Counted from the stretch's first letter, positions 1 to 9,719 are shown. The stretch is 64,000 nucleotides of DNA from Sphingobacterium tabacisoli (GCF_017908035.1 NZ_JAEQMU010000004.1:124001-188000), one strand, 5' to 3'. Made by a program: numbers and translations. The notes: generated by a model from the letters alone, not told the origin.

Positions 1-1180
1 CGATCTGTAGCTCCGCATTGGAAAGATGCAAACTCTCACTTACAGAATTCAAGTCTCTATTTGCTATGATTAAATCATTGTTTAAATGATGCAGCTGATT
101 TCTTGTCTTGCGAAGTCTTCTGTACTGTATCGTGATTCCCAGTAAAAGACAAGCAATAACCGAAAACCCAACTATCATAGCATTACGCTGTTGTAATATT
201 TTATTATTATAAGCATCGTAGATATTGGGGAGAACCTGTGTAATCTGTTGCATCCATCTAAAAGCCCCACTATATATTGCGTCTTGCAGGGATATTTCTA
301 CAAATTTATGTGCGATGTCGATTTCCCCTTCCTCATATAAAAGCCCCCCCAATTTCCATAAGGATACGTACTCCTTTACCGCGAACTTTACGTCTGTAAT
401 AGCCGATATAGCTAGATATAGCTTTTCGCTTTCGGTATCTCCTTTCAAATTGTACAAATTAGCAATATAGAAAGCCACGATAGCCATATCCCGTTCATCT
501 GTGGTTAACTTTTCATAAACTGCCAGCAAAACTTCCAACGCTTTATCATATTGCTGGCTCGATCGCAATTTGTTCGATAGGTATACAGAATGCCAAATCG
601 ACGTCTTAGGCGTATAAACCAAAAGGGAGTCCACATCAGCTTCTATTTTTTTGATATAGCTATTAAACTCCCCTTCTACGATAGTGTGCTCTGCCAATCC
701 CTTATGTAACTCCATTTGCGTTACATAATAAAGTCTTCTGATTTCATCATCAAGGTCTGTTCTCGTAAATAAATCCTGGTTCAATAAATCCTGGCTTTCT
801 TTATACATCCCCGTAAAAGCATAACAACGGGCAATCAATACGGTAGATTGGGCTTTGTATGAAATATTAGATGATAATTTATCCTCTGATAAGAGGAACA
901 TTTGCTGGGCGTACATCAAGGCAGAATCAATCTGCAAATCAAAATACATATCAAACAGCTCATGACAGAAATCAAACTCTTCCTTAGCATTGGAAACTGC
1001 TTGTAGCTTTTTCTTAGCCTGTTCAATCTGATCCAGCTTTGCATTAAAATAGTCCCCACGTTTGCTCAATACCTTTTCGAGCAATTCAAAAGACTCGTCA
1101 TAAGACATCTTTATCTGAGCCGTAGGCATTAGCGTTCCGAACAAAAAGAATATAACAGTAAAAATCAAATTGGCTTTCAT
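1..1180 (-). CDS. DUF6377 domain-containing putative sensor/regulator, 3' part cut by window edge
   Basis: The reverse strand is open from an ATG at 1178-1180 to the window edge, giving 393 residues and no stop. It starts with a signal-like segment (MKANLIFTVIFFLFG), continues with a helical, TPR-like periplasmic region, then has one membrane segment near residues 350-370 (MIVGFSVIACLLLGI) followed by a basic, coiled-coil-like stretch rich in N, L and R. This plan matches DUF6377 proteins, membrane regulators often found near SusC/SusD loci in Bacteroidota. Family members are roughly 500 residues or more, so the C-terminal cytoplasmic part is missing here. It has no close neighbour on its 5' side: 620 bp of AT-rich DNA separates it from the transporter. 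The family call is from recall; the function is unknown. Confidence 0.7.
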   Translation of the reverse strand, partial: MKANLIFTVIFFLFGTLMPTAQIKMSYDESFELLEKVLSKRGDYFNAKLDQIEQAKKKLQAVSNAKEEFDFCHELFDMYFDLQIDSALMYAQQMFLLSEDKLSSNISYKAQSTVLIARCYAFTGMYKESQDLLNQDLFTRTDLDDEIRRLYYVTQMELHKGLAEHTIVEGEFNSYIKKIEADVDSLLVYTPKTSIWHSVYLSNKLRSSQQYDKALEVLLAVYEKLTTDERDMAIVAFYIANLYNLKGDTESEKLYLAISAITDVKFAVKEYVSLWKLGGLLYEEGEIDIAHKFVEISLQDAIYSGAFRWMQQITQVLPNIYDAYNNKILQQRNAMIVGFSVIACLLLGITIQYRRLRKTRNQLHHLNNDLIIANRDLNSVSESLHLSNAELQI

Positions 1181-1801
1181 AAGGTTTAGTAATTGAATAC
1201 ATGATTCAGTTTATGCGAACCGACACATTGCTATCATCCCCCATACAACAATGTAACGTATTTCCATATTATAATAAAAAGGCAACATGATTAGAGGTTA
1301 AAATGGTTATGTTTAAAACCGTCTTTTTCAAATACTTTCCTATTTCTTCATTTTATTTAAATTTCAAAACCGAACAAACAAAAATCTGTTGCAAAAATAG
1401 TGCTCATCCGTTAAAAAATGACTAACCCGGAGTTAACAAAACATTAAAGATCACAATCAAATCGCTTATCAAAAGAAAATCAACACGATAACTACGTGAT
1501 ATTCGGGATTTATCATAATATGTTTAAAATTGGATTAGACTTCAAAAACAACAAAAATATGAAGCAATACGAAGTTAAATCAAAACCAAAATAAAAACAA
1601 TAAAAGTAATTTCAAAACTTATTTTAATAAAAGGCAAAAAAACAAATTTAATTTTAAAGCTAAATATCAATACTTTACTTATTTTTTTACCGAAGACTAA
1701 CGTACACAAGAAGAGATAAAAGGCTTTAGCTAAAATATGAAATAAAATGAAAACAAATAATTACATACGTGGCCCTATGTATCATTCGAATCAATAAAGA
1801 C
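1181..1801. other. AT-rich intergenic region without a gene
   Basis: These 620 bp hold no credible gene on either strand. The sequence is very rich in A and T, with many short A runs between about 1540 and 1760. It must contain the promoter of the DUF6377 gene (reading left from 1180) and the 3' end of the transporter transcript (ending at 1802). A TAnnTTTG-type box is seen at 1392-1399 on the minus strand. I saw no strong hairpin terminator behind the transporter. Confidence 0.6.
1392..1399 (-). promoter_or_regulatory. Possible -7 box (TATTTTTG) upstream of the DUF6377 gene
   Basis: The minus strand reads TATTTTTG followed by CA, which fits the Bacteroidota -7 consensus TAnnTTTG. It would give a leader of about 200 nt. 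No clear -33 TTG at the usual distance was found, so the call is weak in such AT-rich DNA. Confidence 0.3.
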
Positions 1802-2791
1802 CTACATCGTCAACGCTTTATCTTTTTCTTTTTCCAGCCGTGTCTCCTGATGAGCAGGAGTCACTAACGGTGTAATCTCTATTTCGCTCTTATTGGCGTC
1901 TTCTTTTTCGGTGACTTTCAAAAACAAATTGATATAGATCAGTCCTGCAAATAGGAGTATAATCCCGAGCAACTGCAATAGCGAAATCTGTTCCTGCAAT
2001 ACTAAAAAGGCACATAATATAGCCGCAGGAAGTTCTAATGTAAGGAGTATCGCGCTGAGTCCGGGTCCTAGTTTGGGCATCCCTACGCTAAAGCATATAG
2101 GTGGGATTACCGTACCGAATATCGCCAAGAAAAGCCCCCACTGAAAAAGACCTCCGTCAATATGGGTACTGTGGTATAGGGAATTGCAGTTCATCAAAAA
2201 AATAGCAAGAGTAGAACCAGTCGTCATCAGGGCACTCTTTTCCAGGAAATGCATCCCTTTTCCCAACTCGCTGGTGAATAGGATATAAAAACAATACAAG
2301 ACCGCAGAAGATAGAGCCAGAGCAATGCCCAACAACGAGAAGTCCTTGGTGGTAAACCCCGTAAATCCGCCCGCTAGAAATGTTGCAAACAGGATAAAAG
2401 CGGCAGCTCCCAACTGCTTGAGATGCGGCCGTCGACCGAGTACAAGCCATTCGGCAAACATGCTCATCCAGGCCATCTGCATCAGTAAAACTATCGCCAG
2501 AGAAGCTGTGATGTACTGTACAGACAGGTAATACAAATAGGTGGCGACGCCCATACAGGCTCCTGCCAAAAGGAGTTTCCACCGTCCGGCCTGTTGTGGT
2601 GCGGGGCGCTTTCTCCCATCACGCCACCATCTCCCAAATGAAGCTGCCCATAGAATCACTGCCCCGATAAAGCCCTGTATAAAGGTAACCTCTGCGGCAC
2701 TATATCCCTGCCCATAAGCAATCTTGGCGAAAGAGGACAGCATTCCATAACTAAGCGCCCCAAGAGCAACAATCAACACGTATTTATTCAT
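1802..2791 (-). CDS. EamA/DMT-family transporter
   Basis: A 329-residue integral membrane protein with about ten hydrophobic segments arranged as two EamA repeats (roughly residues 3-145 and 152-292), the normal size for drug/metabolite transporters. These carriers usually export amino acids, metabolites or toxic compounds across the inner membrane. The last 35 residues are a charged cytoplasmic tail rich in K and E, longer than usual. It is divergent from an Lrp/AsnC-type regulator 150 bp away, a classic pairing in which the regulator controls an amino-acid exporter; that suggests, but does not prove, an amino acid or related compound as substrate. A TAGATTTG -7 box lies 19 bp before the ATG. 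Confidence 0.85.
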   Translation of the reverse strand: MNKYVLIVALGALSYGMLSSFAKIAYGQGYSAAEVTFIQGFIGAVILWAASFGRWWRDGRKRPAPQQAGRWKLLLAGACMGVATYLYYLSVQYITASLAIVLLMQMAWMSMFAEWLVLGRRPHLKQLGAAAFILFATFLAGGFTGFTTKDFSLLGIALALSSAVLYCFYILFTSELGKGMHFLEKSALMTTGSTLAIFLMNCNSLYHSTHIDGGLFQWGLFLAIFGTVIPPICFSVGMPKLGPGLSAILLTLELPAAILCAFLVLQEQISLLQLLGIILLFAGLIYINLFLKVTEKEDANKSEIEITPLVTPAHQETRLEKEKDKALTM

Positions 2792-2809
2792 TACTTAATT
2801 TAGTACGGT

Positions 2810-2817
2810 CAAATCTA
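2810..2817 (-). promoter_or_regulatory. -7 box (TAGATTTG) of the EamA transporter gene
   Basis: The minus strand carries TAGATTTG, a match to TAnnTTTG, ending 19 bp before the start codon at 2791. A transcription start near 2804 would leave a short leader of about 13 nt. It lies inside the divergent regulator/transporter intergenic space, where an Lrp-type protein could act. Confidence 0.5.
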
Positions 2818-2941
2818 TCAAAACCAGAACTATACCCAATAATTAAGTTTTAAATATGTATTTTGCACACAAAAACAAGCCCATTTTCGTTTTTTAAACA
2901 AAAACAAGTCTTAAAACAAACAAAGAATCGGAAAAAATACA

Positions 2942-3403
2942 ATGGAAAAACTAAGCCTACAGGAGATGACGCTACTACGGGAGCTTCAGAAGAATGCTAA
3001 GTTTGATATAGCAGAGCTCACCGATAGCCTGAATATGTCCAGAACATCGGTATATGACCGAATAAAACGCCTGGAGAATGAAGGATACATCAAAGAATAC
3101 GTCGCTATCCTGGATCAGGAAAAAGTCGGGCTAAACTTTACAGTGATTGTAAACGTCTCGCTGATCAGTCAGCAAAAGGTACATGTAGATCGCTTTTTAG
3201 AACAAATTACAGATCTGGATGAAGTCATGGATGCTTACGTAACCGGTGGGATATTCGACATTGTACTAAAAGTGGTGGTAAGTAGCCCCGAAGCCTATAA
3301 TGCCTTCGCTTCAGGAAAGCTCTCTGCAATACCTGAAGTCAGCAAGATACAGAGTTCGTTTGTAATGCGGTATATCAAACAAACAACTGCCCTTCCATTT
3401 TAA
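2942..3403 (+). CDS. Lrp/AsnC-family transcriptional regulator
   Basis: A 153-residue protein of the standard Lrp/AsnC size. Residues about 5-60 form the winged helix-turn-helix, with the recognition helix around LNMSRTSVYDRIKRLENEGY split over residues 27-46 and the usual I-KEY-A-LD linker. Residues about 68-145 are the alpha/beta ligand-binding (RAM/AsnC) domain that binds amino acids and drives oligomer formation. It is transcribed away from the EamA exporter and probably controls it in response to an amino acid. A bidirectional terminator follows 50 bp after the stop. Confidence 0.88.
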   Translation: MEKLSLQEMTLLRELQKNAKFDIAELTDSLNMSRTSVYDRIKRLENEGYIKEYVAILDQEKVGLNFTVIVNVSLISQQKVHVDRFLEQITDLDEVMDAYVTGGIFDIVLKVVVSSPEAYNAFASGKLSAIPEVSKIQSSFVMRYIKQTTALPF

Positions 3404-3453
3404 GATCGGAGTAGAGACGTAGATAGGAATAACTGACGGGGCAGTCTAACTGA

Positions 3454-3496
3454 AAAGACCGCTTAGATAAGGGTATCTAAGAGGTCTTTGTTATTT
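3454..3496. terminator. Bidirectional intrinsic terminator between lrp-type gene and locus 1
   Basis: AAAGACC (3454-3460) pairs with GGTCTTT (3483-3489), and inside it CTTAGATA pairs with TATCTAAG around an AGGG loop, so the stem is about 15 bp with one mismatch. Short T runs follow on the + strand and A runs precede it. It lies between convergent genes and can end both the regulator transcript and the first SusCD operon. Confidence 0.75.
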
Positions 3497-3521
3497 AATA
3501 AATCGTAAGCTTTTACTTCGT

Positions 3522-4733
3522 CTATTTTTTCACTTTAATATTACGAACCATTTCCAATTGCTCATCAATGCTTCTTGTCGACTGATTCTTACGGATAAGA
3601 TCCGCCCTGATCTGTTCCCCAATCCCCAGTGCTTTATCCAGCTGATGATTTCTCCAGGTAATATAGAAATACACATGCATATATCTCGGATCTGGATTTC
3701 TTTTCAGCAAGGTCTCCATCCACGCAATCCCCTCTACACTCTGATTGGGTCTGCCGGTGAGATTGCCCAACAAGCTGGTCAAAGAAAGGGTATAGTCATC
3801 ACTGTTCTGACCATATTGATCCAAAAACGCAATACAGTTCTTGATGTAATTTTCAATGGTTACATCTAAAAACAGATTACAGTACATTTCATACTCGGCG
3901 ACATAAGGATATCCTTTGGCCTTAAACTTCTGAAGAGCGGCCGCATATTCCTCCGCCTGTGTACCTGACCTCGCCAGACCGGACAGATAGTACAGGTAAC
4001 TTTTAGATATAAATTCCTGAACCTCCTGATTACTGTTATTTATAGCAATCTCCTGCTGATGATCTTCTACATAAGTGAATAAAGTTGAAAAAGGCTCAGC
4101 TCCTACAAGCTTAATAAGTTCAAAAGTCGCTTTACTATTTTTCGCTACCGGTGTCAAGCCTTCAAAAAAATCTAAAAAATCCTTAGTAGCTTTCTCTTGT
4201 AGATAAGCCTCTTTAAGTGTTGTAAAATAGGTCTTCACAAAGTCACTATCCCTGTTTCCATTTTGCCACTTTTTCAGAATAGAAAGTAAGTTTTTGTCGG
4301 GGTTCATCGCTATCCGCGACACCTCAATAAGGGCATCCGCAGATAAGCCCCCTACTGCAGCGTGAACGACTTCTCCCTGTCCATTAAGAAACATCAGGGT
4401 AGGATAGGCCACAATCTGATACTTTTTACCCAGCTCTACTCCTACACCTTTATCATCACATTGGATTTTTAGATTTACAAAGTTGGTGTTGAAATGATTT
4501 CCAACTTTATCCTGAGAAAACACTTCCTTATCCAGCATCTTACATGGACCGCACCATGAGGTATAGAAATCGACAAAAATCAACTTGTTTTCTTGTTTCG
4601 CTTTCTCAAGCGCAATCTCATAGTCATGCAAAAAAACAATTCCCTGTGCTTTCAGCGGTTGATATATACCTGCTATAAATATTATAGCCAGCGCAAACAG
4701 GTTCAATCTTCCTTTTTTCATTATACTATCCAT
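3522..4733 (-). CDS. Thioredoxin-family protein, last gene of SusCD locus 1
   Basis: A 403-residue exported protein. An N-terminal signal segment (residues about 5-29) is followed by a thioredoxin fold (about 35-140) with the redox motif WCGPC (Cys61 and Cys64) and the cis-proline region VAYPTLMF. The remaining 260 residues look like helical, TPR-like repeats without a recognised domain. This type (thioredoxin-like plus helical tail) probably reduces or isomerises disulfides, or acts as a thiol-dependent chaperone, in the periplasm. Its ATG follows the SusD stop by two bases, so translation is coupled. The first ATG gives MDSIM; a second ATG four codons on (4721) may be the true start, as it begins a cleaner signal peptide. 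A second, similar gene ends locus 2. Confidence 0.82.
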   Translation of the reverse strand: MDSIMKKGRLNLFALAIIFIAGIYQPLKAQGIVFLHDYEIALEKAKQENKLIFVDFYTSWCGPCKMLDKEVFSQDKVGNHFNTNFVNLKIQCDDKGVGVELGKKYQIVAYPTLMFLNGQGEVVHAAVGGLSADALIEVSRIAMNPDKNLLSILKKWQNGNRDSDFVKTYFTTLKEAYLQEKATKDFLDFFEGLTPVAKNSKATFELIKLVGAEPFSTLFTYVEDHQQEIAINNSNQEVQEFISKSYLYYLSGLARSGTQAEEYAAALQKFKAKGYPYVAEYEMYCNLFLDVTIENYIKNCIAFLDQYGQNSDDYTLSLTSLLGNLTGRPNQSVEGIAWMETLLKRNPDPRYMHVYFYITWRNHQLDKALGIGEQIRADLIRKNQSTRSIDEQLEMVRNIKVKK

Positions 4734-4735
4734 TT

Positions 4736-6130
4736 TTAAATTCCTTCGTATCCTGGGTTTTGAATAATTGCTTTGTTCAATTCTTTTTCTTTCTGTGGAA
4801 TAGGCCAGATAAACTGTTTTACGGACTTGACCTGAGGTTTGATAGAATAAATCAACGCCTTACCATCCTTACCTTTTAAACGTAGGGAAGCAAACCATTC
4901 ATACCCGTTTTCCAATGCCAGTTCACGCGTTATTTCCTCAAACAAAACCGTGTGCAATTCTTCATCCGCAATGTCATTTGCCTTTAATCCCTCTTCGCCA
5001 GCACGCAACCGCAACACATTAAGTGCTGCTACCGCATTTTCCTTTTGCTTAAGATGCACATAGGCCTCCGCTTTGATCAGATCCATCTGACTGGTACGCA
5101 TATAGTAAGGAAGACAGTTGCCATCCTCTTTAAATAATTTTGGCACACGTACAGTTTCTTTGCCATTTACCATATCTACCCGCTTATAAAAAGGGGCTCT
5201 ACTATCTCCGTTCAGGATTCCCTCTAATAATGCCGTAGGCTTGAATTCTCCGCCAAACATTCTAACGATACTTCCTACATTGGAGAACACATTGGCGAGC
5301 ATCTGCGCGTCCATATATCGGGTAAACAGAAGCTCCGAAGACTTGTAACCATTTTTAAAGATATCGCCATAGGTGACTTCCCGTTTACGCAACGGATCGT
5401 TGAGGACCTCGTCTGCCAACTGGATTGCAGTATTCAAATCGCTGGCTGTGCCCCGCATTAGAAGCAGTTCGGCTTTATAAGCTTTGGCCAATAGATTGGA
5501 CGGACGGTAGACGGTGCTGAATGATGGACTGGTAGCAATAACAAAGTCCAGATCCTCCAACAATAGGTTATAGGATTCCTCTACGGTAGCACGCGGATAA
5601 TTATTGGTCGATACACGGGCAGGTTCTCTTCGCATCAGTGCACCATAAGGCGAGGTGATATCCCAAAACTGTCCATAATAGCGGAAGATATAATACTGAC
5701 CGAAAAAACGCATAAATCTGGCCTCTGCAATAATCTCCGCCTTACGGTTTCCAGCAAATTTCGTATCCGGCAATTCGCCTGTCTTTTTGATTACCGCATT
5801 AGCCGCATTTATAATCTGCGAACACTCATCCCAAGCATCCCCAGTATTGACGGTATTTTCCTCGAGATCCCTATCGAAACCCCGGAAAATACCGGAAGTA
5901 AAACCGACCATATGACTTCCATCCGAGATATAAGCTGCACCAAAAGGCCCAGGGTTCATTGCCTTAAATGGCACATAAATCCCGATCAGCGCGGCTTCTG
6001 CACTAGCGGCATCCGTAATAGCATTATCTTCCACAAGGCTGTGTGGCGGTAACTTATCAAGATAGCTATCACAGGATGTGATCCCGAATAACGCACATAA
6101 TCCAAGGCTATATATAACTGTTCTTTTCAT
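4736..6130 (-). CDS. SusD/RagB-family nutrient-binding lipoprotein, locus 1
   Basis: A 464-residue protein with a lipoprotein signal ending in ITSC (acylated Cys20), followed by the typical SusD start with an LDKLPP-type segment and a tetratricopeptide-like helical body. The C-terminus contains the conserved run ending in NPGYEGI. SusD proteins sit as lids on the outer face of SusC barrels and capture the substrate. It lies 23 bp downstream of its SusC partner and is followed directly by the thioredoxin-family gene. The substrate is not predictable from the sequence. Confidence 0.88.
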   Translation of the reverse strand: MKRTVIYSLGLCALFGITSCDSYLDKLPPHSLVEDNAITDAASAEAALIGIYVPFKAMNPGPFGAAYISDGSHMVGFTSGIFRGFDRDLEENTVNTGDAWDECSQIINAANAVIKKTGELPDTKFAGNRKAEIIAEARFMRFFGQYYIFRYYGQFWDITSPYGALMRREPARVSTNNYPRATVEESYNLLLEDLDFVIATSPSFSTVYRPSNLLAKAYKAELLLMRGTASDLNTAIQLADEVLNDPLRKREVTYGDIFKNGYKSSELLFTRYMDAQMLANVFSNVGSIVRMFGGEFKPTALLEGILNGDSRAPFYKRVDMVNGKETVRVPKLFKEDGNCLPYYMRTSQMDLIKAEAYVHLKQKENAVAALNVLRLRAGEEGLKANDIADEELHTVLFEEITRELALENGYEWFASLRLKGKDGKALIYSIKPQVKSVKQFIWPIPQKEKELNKAIIQNPGYEGI

Positions 6131-6153
6131 TATTTTTCTATTACAGGTAAAAC

Positions 6154-9100
6154 TTAAAACATGATCCGTGCACCTACTTTGAAAGTGCGTTCGTTGGGAT
6201 AAGCAGAATTATCCATCATACTTCCCTCCAAAGGATTACTACTAAAACTCTCCACATTGTATCCTGGATACTTGGTAAATGTAATCACATTGTTAACCGC
6301 AGCAAAAACATTCAGACCACTGATAATCTTTGTCTTCTGCAATATTTCTCTAGGAATATAATAAGACAGATTAATCTCTTGAATCTTTAAGAAAGAAGCA
6401 TCGTACAACCAGAAATCATTAATCTTGTTGGTATAATAACTATGGCGCATCAGCGGATACTTTGCATCGCGGTTTTCCGGAGTCCAGCGCTCTAAAGCCA
6501 GCGCATCCACGTTATTAGGTGATATATAGCTCATCTGAAGCTGATTTTCGCCATATTTCCAATATTTGACACCTCCCTTTTGGAAAGTACCAGTGATATC
6601 TAATCTTAGCCCTTTGTATTGTAATGACGAGTTAAATCCGCCATAGAAACTTGGCTGTGTTTTTCCGATCACTCGTCTATCCTCATGAATATCATCGTCC
6701 TTACCGGTTCCCGAAGAAATGTAACCGTCGCCACTCACATCCACAAACTTGATATCTCCTGGCATGGAATAAAAATTTGTTTCCTGATATCTTCTCTCTG
6801 TATTTAAGGCTTCATAGCGATCCACTTCTTCCCAACTCTGGAAAAAACCGTCTGTTTTATACCCGTAAACCAATCCCAGAGGCTGCCCCTCTTCGATGAC
6901 ATAATAAGATAGGTAAGTCGCTCCTGAAGTAGTTGATGCCCTATCAATGCCAAGCTTGGTCAGCTTGTTCGAATTTTTAGAAATATTGGCGCCAAGCTCC
7001 CAAGTAAAGTTGTCACGCTGTACAACGACACCGCTTAACCCCAGCTCAATCCCCTTATTGCTCATATTTCCAAAGTTCTGATATACAGACACGACACCCG
7101 TACTGGGTGCCATCGGTATACCGATCAGCATATTATTGATGTCTTTCTTATAGACATCGATAGAACCGCGGATGCGGCTATTTGCCATGAAACCAAAGTC
7201 TAAACCTACATTATACTCACTGGTAGACTCCCACTTCAGGTTGTCATTGCCCAGGTCTGTAGGCCGCACACCAGGCAGGTCCATATAGCTCACCCCACTC
7301 TGATACTGGGCTAACCAGCTGTAAGCTCCCACTCTATCATTACCGGTTTTTCCTGCACTCGCCCTGAATTTGAGTAGATCGACTGTGTTCTTGATCTTTT
7401 CAAAGAAAGGTTCATCAGAGATAATATATGCCGCAGACACAGCTGGGAAAAATCCGTATCTATTGGCCGGAGCAAAGCGTGAAGAACCATCGACACGAAA
7501 CGATGAAGTCAACAAATAACGGTCTTTAAATTTATAATTGAGACGGCCATAGTACCCGATAGCAGCTGTCTCTGTCACGTCCCCGCTTCCCCATTGATAT
7601 TTAGCAGCCTGCCAAACCGCATTTTGAATCTTATCATCGGCAAAATTCATATAGCGCTCATTGACGTAATCATTCTTTGAGGTATTATACTCAGTTCCCA
7701 ATACAGCGGTGATATCATGGTCACCGACCGTTTTTAAATAGGACAGGTAATTCGTGAATGTGGTATTCACCCCGCTGCTCTGATTGTCCTGAAGTACACC
7801 TGTGGCGTTGCTATAATTCTTACCGACCTGGGTAGTTCTTGGATAATACTCTTTAGCCGCGCCCTGGCTGTAATAATAATTATAACGTGTCGTAAACTTA
7901 AAGTCTTTCAAGAACCTGAACTCAGCGTAAGGACTGATATTTAACACCTTACCCGTTCTTCTCTTAGTCACATCGTTGGCCAGGATCAGAGGGTTATCTA
8001 AATAATAGCGTGTGCCATTAAAATCATAGCTAAAAATATGGTAACTACCATCCTCATTATATACTGGAATATCAGGACGCATATTTGTCGCAGTACCGAT
8101 AGAAACAGTTCCATTGGTCTCATCTGTAGTCCCCATCAAGCTAAAGCCTACCTTAACGTAATCGCTAAAGTTTTGATCGTAGTTCATATTGAGGGTATTC
8201 CGGTCGTAGTTACTTCCGACCAGCATCCCGTCATCTTTGTTCTTGCCGTACGAAAAGGAGTACTGCGAACGTTGATCCCCACCGCGAAGAGAGAGATGAT
8301 GTACCTGGGAGGTAGCTCTGCCGATCATGAGGTCGACCCAATCGGTATTTGCCGAACCGAACTTATCCGCCGGCAGGTATCGTTCGTAAATATTCACTCC
8401 TGTAGTAGGGCTGGTAAATGCTTTGACCGCATCATCTCCCCCCCGCACGTTATACCCACCTGCGATATAATTGATCAGTCCTTCTTCAAAAAGATCTTTA
8501 AACTGATCTGCATTTAAGGATTTCACTTTCTTTTCCAATGCTTTCACCCCTATATTGTAGCTATAGGAAATCTGTGGCTTGGTATAGGCTGTACCCCGTT
8601 TTGTACGGATCTCCAGTACACCGGCGGATGCGCGGGAACCGTAAATCGCTGTAGCCGAAGCTCCTTTGAGAACATCCAATGCCTGAATATCATTCGGATT
8701 GATGTCGTTCAAGTCATAGTCATCGGGCATAGGTACACCATCGACAACAACCAATGGATCTACTCCGTTACCAAGACTTGCATCACCGCGGATACGGATA
8801 CGTACGGGAGCTCCCGGAGAACTAGACCCGGTTATCACCTGTACACCGGGCAATTGTCCCTGAATGATATTACCAATAGAAATCGCAGTGGAAGATTCTA
8901 ACACTTTGGGATTAAGACTGCTTACCGCATCAGTCAGGTCACGGCGTTTGATAGTACCATACCCTGCACTGACTGTCACATTGACTTCGTCTAAGGTCGA
9001 ATCATCCAGTAGCATATTGATATTTCCAAGCTGTTCCTTTGCTTTGATCTCTATAGATCTATAGCTCACATAGCTGATGATCAGAACGGCATTTCTATCA

Positions 9101-9624
9101 ACAGATGCTAATCGAAAGGTACCATCGCGTTCTGTTTGGACGGATTGTCCTTCTCCTTTGACATGCACAGAAGCTCCGCTCAACGCCTGTCCTTTCTCAT
9201 CAACAACCTTTCCGACAACGGTTATTTTATCCGTCTGAGCACTGCTGACGCGGGGAGAAGGTGTTTTCTCCAAACGTAAAGCTACAATTTTATTGTCTAT
9301 AGAGTACCTGATATTAGAGCCGGCAAAGCACGCATTTAGGGTTTCCTCTACAGTGGCATTTTTGACGCTGATATTGATTGGATTAGCTTCTTTAATGAGG
9401 GAAGCATCGCCCAGGATATCATAGCCACTCTGGATGCGGATCGCCTTTATGACTTTTTCAAGAGGCGCATTTTTTTCTGAGATTGTAATCCGCTGTGCAA
9501 AACTATTGGCCTGTCCCTGGGACAATCCGATAGTAAGCAACACGATCACAAACCGCATGGATAACATTGTTTTTCTTGGCATAAAAGCACGCAGCTTAAA
9601 CCAATAGGAGTAATGGTCTTTCAT
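6154..9624 (-). CDS. SusC/RagA-family TonB-linked outer-membrane receptor with STN domain, locus 1
   Basis: A 1156-residue receptor. After an N-terminal signal (residues about 20-44) come an STN secretin/TonB short domain (about 50-118), a carboxypeptidase-regulatory-like beta domain (about 134-214), the TonB plug (about 222-340, with GQLPGVQV and VVVDGVPMP) and a 22-strand barrel ending in aromatic Phe (GARIMF). The STN domain is what links such receptors to a periplasmic FecR, and the fecR gene is directly upstream. The protein should import a ligand with SusD using TonB energy and report ligand occupancy to the anti-sigma factor. The leader between fecR and this gene contains a small hairpin (9700-9719). 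Start choice is uncertain because several Met codons occur in the first 24 residues. Confidence 0.9.
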   Translation of the reverse strand: MKDHYSYWFKLRAFMPRKTMLSMRFVIVLLTIGLSQGQANSFAQRITISEKNAPLEKVIKAIRIQSGYDILGDASLIKEANPINISVKNATVEETLNACFAGSNIRYSIDNKIVALRLEKTPSPRVSSAQTDKITVVGKVVDEKGQALSGASVHVKGEGQSVQTERDGTFRLASVDRNAVLIISYVSYRSIEIKAKEQLGNINMLLDDSTLDEVNVTVSAGYGTIKRRDLTDAVSSLNPKVLESSTAISIGNIIQGQLPGVQVITGSSSPGAPVRIRIRGDASLGNGVDPLVVVDGVPMPDDYDLNDINPNDIQALDVLKGASATAIYGSRASAGVLEIRTKRGTAYTKPQISYSYNIGVKALEKKVKSLNADQFKDLFEEGLINYIAGGYNVRGGDDAVKAFTSPTTGVNIYERYLPADKFGSANTDWVDLMIGRATSQVHHLSLRGGDQRSQYSFSYGKNKDDGMLVGSNYDRNTLNMNYDQNFSDYVKVGFSLMGTTDETNGTVSIGTATNMRPDIPVYNEDGSYHIFSYDFNGTRYYLDNPLILANDVTKRRTGKVLNISPYAEFRFLKDFKFTTRYNYYYSQGAAKEYYPRTTQVGKNYSNATGVLQDNQSSGVNTTFTNYLSYLKTVGDHDITAVLGTEYNTSKNDYVNERYMNFADDKIQNAVWQAAKYQWGSGDVTETAAIGYYGRLNYKFKDRYLLTSSFRVDGSSRFAPANRYGFFPAVSAAYIISDEPFFEKIKNTVDLLKFRASAGKTGNDRVGAYSWLAQYQSGVSYMDLPGVRPTDLGNDNLKWESTSEYNVGLDFGFMANSRIRGSIDVYKKDINNMLIGIPMAPSTGVVSVYQNFGNMSNKGIELGLSGVVVQRDNFTWELGANISKNSNKLTKLGIDRASTTSGATYLSYYVIEEGQPLGLVYGYKTDGFFQSWEEVDRYEALNTERRYQETNFYSMPGDIKFVDVSGDGYISSGTGKDDDIHEDRRVIGKTQPSFYGGFNSSLQYKGLRLDITGTFQKGGVKYWKYGENQLQMSYISPNNVDALALERWTPENRDAKYPLMRHSYYTNKINDFWLYDASFLKIQEINLSYYIPREILQKTKIISGLNVFAAVNNVITFTKYPGYNVESFSSNPLEGSMMDNSAYPNERTFKVGARIMF

Positions 9625-9699
9625 ATTTATTTTGGGTTAGTTATTCTTTCAAAAAAGGACAATCATGCGTGTCCACGAATTTAGGTTAAGTGTGCAGCA

Positions 9700-9719
9700 G
9701 CATAGCAGATCGGCTACGC
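9700..9719 (-). other. Hairpin in the fecR-susC leader of locus 1
   Basis: GCATAGC (9700-9706) and GCTACGC (9713-9719) pair over seven positions, one of them a G-U pair in the minus-strand RNA, around a six-base loop. Flanking GCAG/CTGC bases can extend it. There is no T run in the minus direction, so it is unlikely to be a terminator; it may protect or separate the susC part of the message. Confidence 0.35.

Noticed and set aside
2157-2582. 141-codon frame on the same strand inside the EamA gene
   Set aside because: Out of frame with the transporter, Cys/His/Phe-rich and without family features; a shadow of the true gene.
8038-8517. 159-codon open frame antisense to the locus 1 SusC gene
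   Set aside because: It lies fully inside a clearly coding receptor gene with all motifs; no start signal or domain. Treated as a shadow frame.
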